Numbered from the stretch's first letter, positions 53,744-62,934 are shown. The stretch: DNA of 64,000 nt from Pseudomonas sp. R28(2017) (GCF_002112505.1 NZ_NEHW01000001.1:434001-498000), one strand, 5' to 3'. Notes: a model not told the origin generated them from the sequence alone. Translations and numbers: made by a program.

Positions 53744-54087
53744 GCGAAAAATTCGATCCCGAAGATATGCCCATCCTGGATCTGGATCTGAGTAATACCA
53801 AACGCTTCGAGGCATCCCGTTTCCTTGACAGCCCAGAAACCATCGCTGCGTTTTTGGCAGAAGCAATGAAAGCCAATGATGCGCAGATTCTGATGCACGC
53901 CTTGGGAGAGGTTGCAAAAGCCAGAGGCGTGAACCAGTTTGCCCAGGATGCAGGGGTGAACCGCGAGTCACTTTACAAAACGCTCAAAGGAGGCGACAAG
54001 ACGCGCTTCGCCACCGTCCAGAAGCTGATGCTCGCTTTGGGTGTGGAGCTAACCGTAAAGCCGCTCGAGAAAATGCCTGCCACTTGA
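53740..54087 (+). CDS. Addiction-module antitoxin (HI1420/HigA-like HTH)
   Basis: A 115-residue protein with the conserved N-terminal SRFLDSPETIAAFLAEAMKANDAQILMHALG-type segment and HTH (KARGVNQFAQDAGVNRESLYKTL, TVQKLMLALGVELTV). This is the downstream antitoxin of the HI1419/HI1420 toxin-antitoxin class. It looks intact, while its toxin is 5'-truncated, so it may be an orphan antitoxin or a regulator. Confidence 0.85.
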   Translation: MSEKFDPEDMPILDLDLSNTKRFEASRFLDSPETIAAFLAEAMKANDAQILMHALGEVAKARGVNQFAQDAGVNRESLYKTLKGGDKTRFATVQKLMLALGVELTVKPLEKMPAT

Positions 54088-54538
54088 AAAATGGGCCTGG
54101 CCATCCGGATTGGCAGCACCAGAGCATTGTCCTCCCCGTCTGAATACATCAGAGAATCGCCACAACAGGCCACGCGCACCCAACTCTGGTGTTGCGCCCC
54201 CCCAAAACCGGGTTGCCCTTTTCACAAACAATTCAGATCCACATAACGTTTTTACAATTAGAAACAGTTTTTCGAGGCTCTGCACGCCAATTCAGCTATG
54301 GCACAACCCGTGCTTGGACCACTACGGCTCAAGGAACGAACTCTTGCGTGCATGTCCGGAACCGGCCAGAACATCGCCGCTCGAGATCGTCGGAAGTGCC
54401 GTAACCCGGTATTTCAGGTCGAGCTGTCTATTCGATATCCGTATCGCTCCGTAGTTGTTGCACAAGCCGTGCAACACGAGCCTGAACGTCGGTAGGTCGA
54501 ATGCTTGCAAAGAGGCTGGCAGCATTTCGGAGACCATT
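54088..54538. other. 451-bp region without a gene; contains an inverted repeat
   Basis: No supported ORF. Base composition is lower in GC around 54220-54290. A perfect inverted repeat TGTTGCAC-AAGCC-GTGCAACA lies at 54456-54476, 63 bp before the large exported-protein gene, and could be an operator or leader hairpin. Confidence 0.5.
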
Positions 54539-56290
54539 ATGAGCACATCTGCAGGAGTCAGAGCTTCAGCCGTAGCGCCCACCCAAACGCGGCTCAGCAC
54601 GCGCTTCGCTCGCCCGGCACTGCTTGCCGGGGCTGTAGTCGCTGCTATGGCATTGAGTATTGCCGGGCCTGGCGATGCCTGGGCCAAGGGCGGTACTGAC
54701 AAGCCGGTGAAGGGCACTCCATCACCCTTCACTACGCCCACGTTACCTGACCCGATCTTTGTCGACCCCTTGGCCATTCACGGCTTCGACATCACAGGTT
54801 TCATTCAGGACATGACGGTCGACAGCAGCAACAGCAACTGCCCGAATACCAGTAGCCCGGACCGTTTGGGCGGTACGGTTGTAGTCAACGGCACAACCAT
54901 TATCGTGCCCTGCAATTCGGTCATCCAGATGCCCGCCAATACGCTCAACTGGGCGGACTTCGTACACGGTGGCCCGCTGGGCCTTAAACAACTGCCGGCC
55001 ACTTACCCTTCATTTGAAATACATGTTGTGGGCAACACCGTGGCAGGCAAACAAATTGCCGGGTTGATCTTTGTCTCCCAGCAATCGGCCCAGGTCGGCA
55101 GTGGTTATATCAGCAGGATTGACCAGACCACCGGGAACATAGAAGTGACGAGTACCAACTCGCCGCAACCGACCGTCTTGCAGATCAACGATCCCAATGG
55201 GCGTTTTGGCCGGGCCCAGAGCCCCGACCCACGCTTCTCGGTGGATGACGCCAACCCGACCATTCACTCGGCGACCGGTTACCCGATGTGCGTGCCGCGT
55301 ACCGGTGATGATCCGCTGTGCCCACAGAAAAACCGGCCGAAAGTGGTCACCCCGACCACCACCAACAACTGCCGCAACTTTGCCCAGGCCGGTGTGGCGC
55401 TGCCTGCGTCGGGTGAATTGACACCGCCGAAGGCAGGCCAGTTGTATTGCAGCCAGTTCGTCATGAAGCGCTTCAGTGACCCAACCCGCACGGCAACCGA
55501 CCCCGACCCGACGCAACAGGTACCGTTCGAAGTCGGCGACTTCATCACCTACTCCGGCACGCTGTTCAAATCGACCACCGCCGGTGTGCCGGACTTCATT
55601 TCCGCCCACACCATCGAGGCCAACCTCGGCATCTACACCCAGCCGGGCAGCCAGCCCAGCTACCTGGCCATTGGCGAGTTCGGCGTCGGCACGGCTGACC
55701 CGGCCTTGGTCGCGGTCAACGGTGCAGCCCAGGAAACCCAGGACCGCATCTTCCTCGAAGCCGAGACGACCGACGTCAAGACCCCGGTGGACATCTACCT
55801 GATCGATGTCGACCCTACCACCGGGGTACAACGCAACCGCTGGATCACGCCGTTTGAAATGACCGGTGAGTGTGACCCTTCCACCGTGCTGGCGGCTACC
55901 TGCGCTGGCGCTTCTGGCGGGATCACCACGCAAAACGTTGGCGCCCAGCCACAACGCGCGCGGCTGCGTGCGTCCAAGGCACCGACCGGGCTGCTCAGCC
56001 AGCCAAGCCGCACCTTGCGGGTGGTCGCTCGTTCACTCTGCGTGCCCACCAATACCCTCCCGCAACCTGGCGTGGACAGCTGCCTGCAAAACGCCAGCCG
56101 CCTGACCGTGGCCAACGGGCTGACGGCCGGGCAGTACGTGGCACCGGTGTTCGAGTTCATCTTCCCGGAAAACGTCAAGCCAGGGGACGAGATCGTGCCC
56201 AATGACTTCTGGCACCTGGCGTTCCTGCGCAATGGCGAAGGCAGCAGCACCCCCACCGGGGTCGGCGCGCTGGAGCCAACGCCTTGGTGA
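54539..56290 (+). CDS. Large exported protein of unknown function
   Basis: A 583-residue protein from ATG 54539 (CGGAG 9 nt upstream). Residues about 14-48 form a long signal peptide (FARPALLAGAVVAAMALSIA ... AWA). The mature chain is Pro/Thr/Asn-rich with at least ten cysteines, is free of further membrane helices and repeatedly shows beta-type motifs such as GGTVVVNGTTIIVPCNSVIQMP, EVGDFITYSGTLFKS, ISAHTIEANLGIYTQPG. No catalytic motif is recognised. Monocistronic and followed by a terminator and tRNA-Ser. It may be acquired. Confidence 0.75.
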   Translation: MSTSAGVRASAVAPTQTRLSTRFARPALLAGAVVAAMALSIAGPGDAWAKGGTDKPVKGTPSPFTTPTLPDPIFVDPLAIHGFDITGFIQDMTVDSSNSNCPNTSSPDRLGGTVVVNGTTIIVPCNSVIQMPANTLNWADFVHGGPLGLKQLPATYPSFEIHVVGNTVAGKQIAGLIFVSQQSAQVGSGYISRIDQTTGNIEVTSTNSPQPTVLQINDPNGRFGRAQSPDPRFSVDDANPTIHSATGYPMCVPRTGDDPLCPQKNRPKVVTPTTTNNCRNFAQAGVALPASGELTPPKAGQLYCSQFVMKRFSDPTRTATDPDPTQQVPFEVGDFITYSGTLFKSTTAGVPDFISAHTIEANLGIYTQPGSQPSYLAIGEFGVGTADPALVAVNGAAQETQDRIFLEAETTDVKTPVDIYLIDVDPTTGVQRNRWITPFEMTGECDPSTVLAATCAGASGGITTQNVGAQPQRARLRASKAPTGLLSQPSRTLRVVARSLCVPTNTLPQPGVDSCLQNASRLTVANGLTAGQYVAPVFEFIFPENVKPGDEIVPNDFWHLAFLRNGEGSSTPTGVGALEPTPW

Positions 56291-56322
56291 GTTGAAACGA
56301 GCGCTAGACTGTAAAAACGAAA

Positions 56323-56352
56323 AAGCCCCGCAGACGTTAATCTGCGGGGCTT
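56323..56352 (+). terminator. Terminator between the exported-protein gene and tRNA-Ser
   Basis: A perfect 12-bp stem (AAGCCCCGCAGA and complement) with a CGTTAA loop. The flanking A-run (56313-56324) would give the U-run for the minus-strand tRNA transcript; it probably works in both directions. Confidence 0.8.
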
Positions 56353-56361
56353 CATCTTGTA

Positions 56362-56451
56362 TGGCGGAGAGATAGGGATTTGAACCCTAGGTACTGTTGC
56401 CAGTACAACGGATTTCGAATCCGTCCCGTTCGACCACTCCGGCATCTCTCC
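56362..56451 (-). tRNA. tRNA-Ser (anticodon CGA)
   Basis: A 90-nt minus-strand tRNA beginning GGAGAGATGCCGGAGTGG and ending in an encoded CCA. The anticodon arm ACGGA-TTCGAAA-TCCGT gives anticodon CGA (codon UCG). A long variable arm (TACTGGCAACAGTA) and T-arm GGTTCAAATCC confirm the serine type. Its 3' end faces the accessory stretch at 52.6-56.3 kb, but no duplicated 3' segment was found. Confidence 0.95.
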
Positions 56452-56542
56452 AATGCCGCGCATCATACCAGCGATTTCTTGAAACGCAAACTTTTTTTCA
56501 AAAAAAATCGCGTGGTATCAGGCGCTTGCGTGAACGCGCAGC

Positions 56543-57253
56543 TTACAGCGGCACGCCCAGGCGTTTGGCAACTTCTTCGTAGGCTTCGATCACGTCGCCC
56601 AGACCCTGGCGGAAGCGGTCCTTGTCCATCTTCTTGCGGGTTTCTTTGTCCCACAGGCGGCAGCCGTCCGGGCTGAACTCGTCACCCAGGACGATCTGGC
56701 CGTGGAATACACCGAACTCCAGCTTGAAGTCGACCAGCAGCAGGCCGGCGTCATCGAACAGCTTGCTCAGCACTTCGTTGACTTTCAGCGACAGCTTCTT
56801 CATCTCGACCAGCTGCTCGGCGGTACCCCAGCCGAAGGCGACAACGTGGGATTCGTTGATGAACGGGTCACCCTTCTCGTCGTTCTTCAGGAACAGCTCG
56901 AAGGTGGACGGCTCCAGCTTGATGCCCTCCTCCACGCCCAGGCGCTTGACCAGGCTGCCGGCGGCGTAGTTGCGCACCACGCACTCGACCGGGATCATGT
57001 CCAGCTTCTTCACCAGGCACTCGTTGTCGCCCAGCAGCTTGTCGAACTGGGTCGGCACGCCGGCTTCTTCGAGCTTCTGCATGATGAAGGCGTTGAACTT
57101 GTTGTTCACCATGCCTTTGCGGTCGAGCTGTTCGATGCGCTTGCCGTCGAACGCCGAAGTGTCGTTACGGAACAGCAGGATCAAGCGGTCGGCGTCGTCG
57201 GTCTTGTAAACCGATTTGGCCTTGCCGCGGTAGAGTTCGTCGCGTTTTTCCAT
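56543..57253 (-). CDS. purC: Phosphoribosylaminoimidazole-succinocarboxamide synthase (SAICAR synthetase)
   Basis: A 236-residue enzyme of purine synthesis joining CAIR and aspartate with [55 protein letters not shown] and LVDFKLEFG are its conserved motifs. ATG 57253 follows CGGAGC and gives the usual length. Part of the conserved purC-MBL-bamC-dapA order. Confidence 0.95.
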   Translation of the reverse strand: MEKRDELYRGKAKSVYKTDDADRLILLFRNDTSAFDGKRIEQLDRKGMVNNKFNAFIMQKLEEAGVPTQFDKLLGDNECLVKKLDMIPVECVVRNYAAGSLVKRLGVEEGIKLEPSTFELFLKNDEKGDPFINESHVVAFGWGTAEQLVEMKKLSLKVNEVLSKLFDDAGLLLVDFKLEFGVFHGQIVLGDEFSPDGCRLWDKETRKKMDKDRFRQGLGDVIEAYEEVAKRLGVPL

Positions 57254-57282
57254 GATTGGGCTCCGCTTGCTGAGGTGTTGGG

Positions 57283-58041
57283 CTAGGCGATTTCGCGCCA
57301 GTCGAGCCCGTGTTCCTGATTCGCCACCTGGAGCCAGTCCGGGTCGCACCCGAGGGTATCGACGAAGCACTGGCGGGCCAAGTGTGGCAGGTTGTTCTTG
57401 CTGCTGAGGTGGGCCAGCACCAGGTGCTGCAGGTTGTTCCAGCCCAACTCTTGCACCAGGCGCGCGGCCTGGTGGTTGTTCAAATGTCCTTGCATGCCAC
57501 CCACCCGCTGCTTCAGGAAGGCCGGGTAGTGACCGCGCGCGAGCAGGTCGCGGCAGTGGTTGGCTTCGATCAGCAGGGCGTCCAGGCCTTGGTAGCGCTC
57601 GAGCAGCAGCGCATCGTACGACCCCAGGTCGGTGAGCATGCCGAAACGCCGCTGCCCATCGCTGATCACATACTGCAGCGGCTCGTAGGCGTCATGCTCG
57701 ACCCGCGCCGCGCTCACTTCCAGGGCGCCGATCTGCAGCCGCTGGCCACAAGCGAGAAAACCGGTCACCTCCACCGGCTTGCGCATGCCGCGCAATGTGC
57801 CCTGGCTGAGGTAGACCGGTACATTGTAGCGCCGCGACAGCAACCCCACCCCATGCACGTGGTCGGCATGTTCGTGGGTCACCAGCACGGCGCTCAGTTG
57901 TGCCGCCGAGACCCCGAGCAGCGCCAGGCGCCGCTCGGTTTCACGCAGGGAAAAACCGCAATCGACCAGGATGAACGTGTCACCACTGGCGATCAGCGTG
58001 CCATTTCCCTGGCTGCCGCTTCCGAGTACCGCGAAGCGCAC
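57283..58041 (-). CDS. MBL-fold metallohydrolase (YycJ/WalJ-like)
   Basis: A 252-residue metallo-beta-lactamase-fold protein: the metal motif is [11 protein letters not shown] near residue 54, with further ligands in [15 protein letters not shown] and EANHCRDLL and [14 protein letters not shown] 58041 follows the bamC stop directly. Family members are putative nucleases or hydrolases; the substrate is unknown. Confidence 0.88.
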   Translation of the reverse strand: MRFAVLGSGSQGNGTLIASGDTFILVDCGFSLRETERRLALLGVSAAQLSAVLVTHEHADHVHGVGLLSRRYNVPVYLSQGTLRGMRKPVEVTGFLACGQRLQIGALEVSAARVEHDAYEPLQYVISDGQRRFGMLTDLGSYDALLLERYQGLDALLIEANHCRDLLARGHYPAFLKQRVGGMQGHLNNHQAARLVQELGWNNLQHLVLAHLSSKNNLPHLARQCFVDTLGCDPDWLQVANQEHGLDWREIA

Positions 58042-59160
58042 TTAGCCCAGGTGGTCCTGAATGGCGCTCAGCACGCGACGGGCGACATCGGCCGGGGCCA
58101 CGGTGTTGATGTTCTTCTCGACGGTGACCTGCACGCTCTCGCCGACCTTGCTCAGGCGCACCTGATAACGCTCGGCACGGGCTTCACGCTCTTCCTTGGT
58201 CGGTGCGCTGCCGAACATGCGGCTGAAGAAGCCAGGCTCGTTCTGCTTGTCTTCGGGCTTTTCCGACAGGTTGATGTAGTACAGGCCCAGGCTGCGGTTG
58301 ATGTCCTCGACGCGCCACTCGCCGCCCTGCTCCAGGGCACGACCCACGCCGGACCAGGCACGGTCCAGGTCCGAACCGAGGAACAGCACCGGGTTGCCGC
58401 TGCCGTCTTCGCTCAGGCTGACACGGCTTGGGGCGTCGAAGTCACGCGCGGCCAGCAACGATACCGAACCGCCCTTCTCGGCGCTGCGGCTCATGCTGGC
58501 CAGCATTTCGTCGACCAGCAGCGCGTCGGCGCCGGTGTTGGCCGACGTGGACGGGAACGCGGTGTCGGCAGTGCTGCCGGCCGGGCGCTCGACGCTGACG
58601 ATGTACACCTCGGAGGTGTTGCGCTGCACACCGGGCTCGATGCGCACACGCACGCGCACTTCGCTATCGCCGCTGCTGGCAGTGCTCGACAGGCGCTGGC
58701 CGAGCGATGCCGACAGTTCGTCGAAACGCTGCCAGGTGGTGCTGAATTCACCGGTCTGCGGGCGTTCTTCAGCAATGCGGAAGCCATTGTCCTCGAAGAA
58801 CTGGTGCGCCACCGGCCACACTTCGGCTGGCGAATGCTGAGCCAGTACCCAACGGCTGCTGCCGCTGCGCTGCAAGGTGTAATCGCTGGCTTCGGCGCCG
58901 GCGGTCAGGGGTTGCGGACGCGGCACTTCGAACTCGCCAGTGGCACGATCGTCGGCGACGTTGCGCGGGATCGGCAGCAACGGGTCAAGGCGCTTGACGT
59001 TGCCGGCGTCCGGCGGCAGCTGCATCGGCGCAGTCGGGTGCGCCTGCAGGTAATCGCTGCCGCGGTCGCGGAAATAGCCATCCTCGCCCCACAGCCAGCC
59101 ACACCCACTGGTGCTGGAAATGATCAGGGCGAGCGCGGAAAGACCAGCCAGTCGCTTCAT
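58042..59160 (-). CDS. bamC: Outer-membrane assembly lipoprotein BamC (NlpB)
   Basis: A 372-residue lipoprotein, with signal MKRLAGLSALALIISSTSGC and Cys20 as the lipidation site. The N-terminal unstructured DxxS-like segment leads to two helix-grip domains (SRWVLAQHSPAEVWPVAHQFFEDNGF; ARAERYQVRLSKVGESVQVTVEK). It joins the BAM complex that inserts beta-barrels. Located 15 nt after dapA, as in related genomes. Confidence 0.92.
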   Translation of the reverse strand: MKRLAGLSALALIISSTSGCGWLWGEDGYFRDRGSDYLQAHPTAPMQLPPDAGNVKRLDPLLPIPRNVADDRATGEFEVPRPQPLTAGAEASDYTLQRSGSSRWVLAQHSPAEVWPVAHQFFEDNGFRIAEERPQTGEFSTTWQRFDELSASLGQRLSSTASSGDSEVRVRVRIEPGVQRNTSEVYIVSVERPAGSTADTAFPSTSANTGADALLVDEMLASMSRSAEKGGSVSLLAARDFDAPSRVSLSEDGSGNPVLFLGSDLDRAWSGVGRALEQGGEWRVEDINRSLGLYYINLSEKPEDKQNEPGFFSRMFGSAPTKEEREARAERYQVRLSKVGESVQVTVEKNINTVAPADVARRVLSAIQDHLG

Positions 59161-59175
59161 GCGGTGTACTTCCTC

Positions 59176-60063
59176 TTAAACCAGTACGCCGGACTGGCGC
59201 AAGGCAGTACGGACTTTTTCGTGGCAACCTTCGCTCAGCCAGGTCAGTGGCAGGCGAATGCCTTTGTGCATCAGGCCCATTTCCACCAGCGCCCACTTCA
59301 CAGGGATCGGGTTGGCTTCGCAGAACAGGTCTTTGTGCAGCGGCATGAGTTTTTCGTTGATTGCGCGGGCCTTCTCGGCATTGCCCTCAAGGGCGGCCTC
59401 GCACAGGTCGGCCATTTCGCGCGGGGCGACGTTGGCGGTGACCGAGATGTTGCCCTTGCCACCCATCAGGATCAGCTCGACGGCGGTCGGGTCGTCGCCG
59501 GACAGGACGATGAAGTCCTTGTCGACGCCTTCAAGGATGGCCTTGGCGCGGACCAGGTCGCCGGTGGCTTCCTTGATACCGATGATGTTCTTGACCTTCG
59601 ACAGGCGGATCACGGTCTCGGCCTGCATGTCGCAGGACGTGCGGCCGGGTACGTTGTAGAGGATCTGCGGGATGTCGACGGCTTCGGCGATGTGCTTGAA
59701 GTGCTGGTACAGGCCTTCCTGGGTCGGCTTGTTGTAGTACGGCACTACCAGCAGGCAAGCGTCGGCGCCAGCATTCTTGGCGTTCTGGGTCAGGTGCACG
59801 GCTTCGGTGGTGGAGTTCGCACCGGTGCCGGCGATCACCGGGATCGGCTTGTTGCTGCGCTTGACGCGCTCGACCACGTGTTTGATGACCAGGATGTGCT
59901 CTTCGACATCCAGCGTGGCCGACTCACCGGTGGTGCCGACTGCGACGATCGCGTGGGTGCCGTTTTCCAGGTGGAAGTCTACAAGTTTGTCGAGGCTGAC
60001 CCAGTCCAGACGCCCTTGTGCATCCATGGGTGTGACCAACGCCACCATACTGCCCGCAATCAT
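59176..60063 (-). CDS. dapA: 4-hydroxy-tetrahydrodipicolinate synthase
   Basis: A 295-residue enzyme condensing pyruvate with aspartate semialdehyde in lysine and diaminopimelate synthesis. Schiff-base Lys164 in GIKEATGD, Tyr136 and Arg141 in LYNVPGRTS, and GTTGES at 43-48 identify true DapA. AGGAG precedes ATG 60063. Third and biosynthetic DHDPS-fold gene of this window; operon dapA-bamC-MBL. Confidence 0.95.
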   Translation of the reverse strand: MIAGSMVALVTPMDAQGRLDWVSLDKLVDFHLENGTHAIVAVGTTGESATLDVEEHILVIKHVVERVKRSNKPIPVIAGTGANSTTEAVHLTQNAKNAGADACLLVVPYYNKPTQEGLYQHFKHIAEAVDIPQILYNVPGRTSCDMQAETVIRLSKVKNIIGIKEATGDLVRAKAILEGVDKDFIVLSGDDPTAVELILMGGKGNISVTANVAPREMADLCEAALEGNAEKARAINEKLMPLHKDLFCEANPIPVKWALVEMGLMHKGIRLPLTWLSEGCHEKVRTALRQSGVLV

Positions 60064-60323
60064 GTAACTGCTCCTGCCGGAAAAAGAGAGCGGTAATGGT
60101 ACTGGGGGCATCGGCCTTGCACAAGCGAAGCAGGCGGGCGGAGCATTCCCCTCGGCGCCTTATTTCGCTACCCTTGACCCTTTGATCGGTGCAGCGCGGC
60201 CCGCCGGGCCGTCGACCTTGCTCCCCGGCCAGCGTCCACGTCCTCGCATGCGAGCCCCGGGCCCTGCCGACAGGAGGCTTTCGCCCGTCCTGCACCGACC
60301 GCTCATCGCTTTAGGAATGCTGC

Positions 60324-60884
60324 ATGTCCACCCCCACCGTCCGCGAACAATTCCTCGTCATCAGCGCCCTGGGCCCCAACCCCATGGAGCTGGCCAACGT
60401 CCTCAGCCGCGCCGCCTTCGAAAACCGCTGCGCGGTGGTCACCTCGCGCCTGAGCCGCCACGGCGAGACCAGCGCCCTGGTGCTGCAGGTAGGCGGCAGC
60501 TGGGATGCCCTGGCGCGCCTCGAAGCCATGCTGCCGGGCCTGGGCAAAAAGCACGGCCTGACCCTCGACGTGGTGCGCAGCGCCGACCAGGAAGTGCGCC
60601 CCCAGGCCCTGCCCTACGTGGCCTACGTCAGCGCCGCCTACCGCCCGGACATCATCAACGAGCTGTGCCAGTTCTTCCTCGACCACCGCGTCGAGCTCGA
60701 AGCCATGACCTGCGACACCTACCTGGCGCCGCAAACCGGCAGCAGCATGCTCAACGCCCAGTTCACCGTGATCCTGCCGGCCGGCACGCAGATCAGCTGG
60801 CTGCGCGACCAGTTCCTGGACTTCGCCGACGCCCTGAACCTCGATGCGCTGATCGAGCCGTGGCGCCCACAAAACCCGATGTAA
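60324..60884 (+). CDS. gcvR: Glycine cleavage system transcriptional repressor-like ACT protein
   Basis: A 186-residue protein with two ACT domains (EQFLVISALGPNPMELANVLSRAAFENRC and YVAYVSAAYRPDIINELCQFFLDHRVELEAM). This matches GcvR, which antagonises GcvA in glycine control. Divergent from dapA, with a 260-bp gap that contains no other gene, and 11 nt upstream of bcp. Confidence 0.9.
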   Translation: MSTPTVREQFLVISALGPNPMELANVLSRAAFENRCAVVTSRLSRHGETSALVLQVGGSWDALARLEAMLPGLGKKHGLTLDVVRSADQEVRPQALPYVAYVSAAYRPDIINELCQFFLDHRVELEAMTCDTYLAPQTGSSMLNAQFTVILPAGTQISWLRDQFLDFADALNLDALIEPWRPQNPM

Positions 60885-60895
60885 GGAAACTGACC

Positions 60896-61369
60896 ATGCC
60901 TGTAGCACTCGACCAACCCGTCGCCGACTTCCAGGCCCAGGCCACCGGCGGCCAGACCGTCAGCCTGGCCGAGCTCAAGGGCCAGCAGGTGGTGGTGTAC
61001 TTCTACCCGAAGGACAGCACCCCGGGCTGCACCACCGAAGGCCAGGGTTTCCGCGACCAGCATGACGCCTTTGCCGCCGCCAACACCGTGGTGTTCGGTG
61101 TGTCGCGTGATGGCATCAAGTCGCACGAGAACTTCAAGGCCAAGCAGGCCTTCCCGTTCGAGCTGATCAGCGACAAGGACGAGGCCCTGTGCCAGCTGTT
61201 CGACGTGATCAAGCTGAAGAAGCTGTATGGCAAGGAATACATGGGCGTCGACCGCAGCACCTTCCTGATCGACAAGGACGGTGTGCTGCGCCAGGAATGG
61301 CGTGGGGTGAAGGTGCCGGGGCATGTGGATGCCGTACTGGCGGCAGCCCAGGCCCTGAACAAGGCTTGA
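60896..61369 (+). CDS. bcp: Thioredoxin-dependent peroxiredoxin (Bcp/PrxQ)
   Basis: A 157-residue peroxiredoxin: YFYPKDSTPGCTTEGQGFRD carries the peroxidatic Cys45. Position 50, where many Bcp enzymes have the resolving cysteine, is Gln; a distant Cys99 is the only other cysteine, so it may work as a 1-Cys or atypical enzyme. TAAGGAAAC precedes the ATG. Co-transcribed with gcvR. Confidence 0.93.
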   Translation: MPVALDQPVADFQAQATGGQTVSLAELKGQQVVVYFYPKDSTPGCTTEGQGFRDQHDAFAAANTVVFGVSRDGIKSHENFKAKQAFPFELISDKDEALCQLFDVIKLKKLYGKEYMGVDRSTFLIDKDGVLRQEWRGVKVPGHVDAVLAAAQALNKA

Positions 61370-61377
61370 GATTGATT

Positions 61378-61478
61378 GGGGCTGCCTTGCAGCCCTTCGC
61401 GGGCAAGCCCGCTCCCACAGGATATTGCACAACACCTGTGGGAGCGGGCTTGCCCGCGAAGGGCCGCTAAGCGGCCCC
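61378..61478. repeat. Convergent REP pair (REPIN)
   Basis: Inverted REP copies between the convergent bcp and perM genes, extended by GGGGCTGC / GCGGCCCC ends. Confidence 0.9.
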
Positions 61479-61485
61479 AACTACA

Positions 61486-62556
61486 TCAAAGCATCGGTGA
61501 AACGCTTGGTTCTTGCCGAGGCCAGGCATCCAGCACGGCCTTGATCAAGGTCGCCAGCGGGATCGCGAAGAAGATCCCCCAGAAGCCCCACAACCCGCCA
61601 AACAGCAACACCGCGCAGATGATCGCCACCGGGTGCAGGCTCACCGCCTCGGAGAACAGCAGTGGCACCAGCACATTGCCATCCAGCGCCTGGATGATCG
61701 CGTACACCGTCATCAGGAAGATGAACTGGTCGCCCCAGCCCCACTGGAACAGCGCGATCAGCGTCACCGGCACGGTTACCACCACAGCGCCCACGTAGGG
61801 CACCACCACCGACAACCCCACCAGCAGAGCCAGCAGCGCGGCGTAATTGAGCCCCAGGCTGATGAAGGCGATATAGGTGGCGATTCCGCAGATCAGGATC
61901 TCGATGCCCTTGCCACGAATGTAATTGGCGATCTGCCGGTTCATCTCGCTGCCCACCCGGTTAAGCAACGTGCGCTGACGCGGCAGGTAGCCACTGACCC
62001 AGCGACCGATCAGCTCGCGATCCTTGAGGAAGAAGAACACCAGGATCGGCACCAGCACCAGGTAGATCATCGCGTTGACCAGCAGCGGCAGGCTGGACAG
62101 CGAGAAGGTCAGCGCCCATTGGCCGAACTTGCCGATTTCACCCCGTACCGACTCGATCGCATGCAGCACCTGCTCGTCCGACACCAGGTGCGGATAACGC
62201 TCGGGCAGCAGCAACAACAGCGACTGCCATTTGCCAAGCATGCCCGGCAGTTCGTTGAACAAGGTGATCAGCTGATGCCAGAGCAGTGGCACCAGCACCA
62301 GCATGAACACCGCCAGTGCCCCCATGAACAGGGCGAATACCAGCATCACTGCCAGCCGGGTCGGCACCCGCACGCGCTCCAGGGCGTTGACCAGGCCCTG
62401 CATCAGGAACGCCAGGACCATGCCCGCCAGCACCGGCGCGAGCATGCCACCAAGGGTGAGTACCGCGGTAAAAGCCAGGAACAGCAGGACCGCCAGCACC
62501 ACGGCTTCCTCATCGGAAAAGTAGCGCTCTATCCAGTCGCGAAGCACTTTGAACAT
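61486..62556 (-). CDS. perM: AI-2E/PerM family membrane transporter
   Basis: A 356-residue protein with about eight membrane helices, starting at ATG 62556. The C-terminal half carries the family motif (LALLVGLSVVVPYVGAVVVTVP, IIQALDGNVLVPLLFSEAV, HPVAIICAVLLFGGLWGFWG). Related proteins include the AI-2 exporter TqsA and proposed Na+/H+ antiporters; transport substrate here is unknown. tusA lies 19 nt upstream on the same strand. Confidence 0.88.
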   Translation of the reverse strand: MFKVLRDWIERYFSDEEAVVLAVLLFLAFTAVLTLGGMLAPVLAGMVLAFLMQGLVNALERVRVPTRLAVMLVFALFMGALAVFMLVLVPLLWHQLITLFNELPGMLGKWQSLLLLLPERYPHLVSDEQVLHAIESVRGEIGKFGQWALTFSLSSLPLLVNAMIYLVLVPILVFFFLKDRELIGRWVSGYLPRQRTLLNRVGSEMNRQIANYIRGKGIEILICGIATYIAFISLGLNYAALLALLVGLSVVVPYVGAVVVTVPVTLIALFQWGWGDQFIFLMTVYAIIQALDGNVLVPLLFSEAVSLHPVAIICAVLLFGGLWGFWGIFFAIPLATLIKAVLDAWPRQEPSVSPML

Positions 62557-62575
62557 TGACGATCCTTGGGTTGGC

Positions 62576-62815
62576 TCAGGCCTTGCGCAGCCAGTAGGTG
62601 TAGGTACCGGCCTCGGCCGTTTCGTGCAGCAGGGTATGACCGGCAAGCTGGGCAAAAGTGCGGAAGTCGCGCTGCGAACCGGCGTCGGTGGCGATCACCT
62701 TCAGTACCGCTCCGCTGGCCAGGCGGTTGAGTTCCATCTTTGCCTTCAACAGCGGCAGCGGGCAATTCAGCCCGCTGGCGTCGAGCTCGGCGTCGCAGGT
62801 CAGGGTGTCACTCAT
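62576..62815 (-). CDS. tusA: TusA/SirA-family sulfurtransferase
   Basis: A 79-residue protein with the CPxP motif: Cys18 in LNCPLPLLKAKMEL is the persulfide carrier. The protein ends YTYWLRKA. TusA-like proteins relay sulfur for tRNA thiolation and molybdenum cofactor or selenium metabolism. ATG 62815 gives the normal length; the longer frame runs into the bepA promoter. Confidence 0.88.
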   Translation of the reverse strand: MSDTLTCDAELDASGLNCPLPLLKAKMELNRLASGAVLKVIATDAGSQRDFRTFAQLAGHTLLHETAEAGTYTYWLRKA

Positions 62816-62934
62816 CGGGCGCGTCTCCAGGGGCGGGGCGGACAGTCGTGGGAAAAGCTCGGTAGCATACCGCCACTGGTCGGCTCCGCGCGACCCGGCT
62901 ACAGTAAGGCTTTTTGATCGACGCGAGCTTCTGC

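Noticed and set aside
54110..54454. 114-codon open frame before the large exported protein
   Set aside because: Composition is atypical, there is no ribosome site and no domain; treated as intergenic.
56362..56390. Search for a duplicated tRNA-Ser 3' end as an attachment site
   Set aside because: No second copy of the 3' segment was seen in the window, so an integrated element is not claimed.
57310..60096. 928-codon open frame on the plus strand
   Set aside because: Antisense shadow of the MBL, bamC and dapA genes, typical of high-GC third-position bias.
60182..61369. 395-codon frame covering bcp with a long N-terminal extension
   Set aside because: The extension is the +1 shadow of gcvR; bcp starts at 60896 after a good ribosome site.
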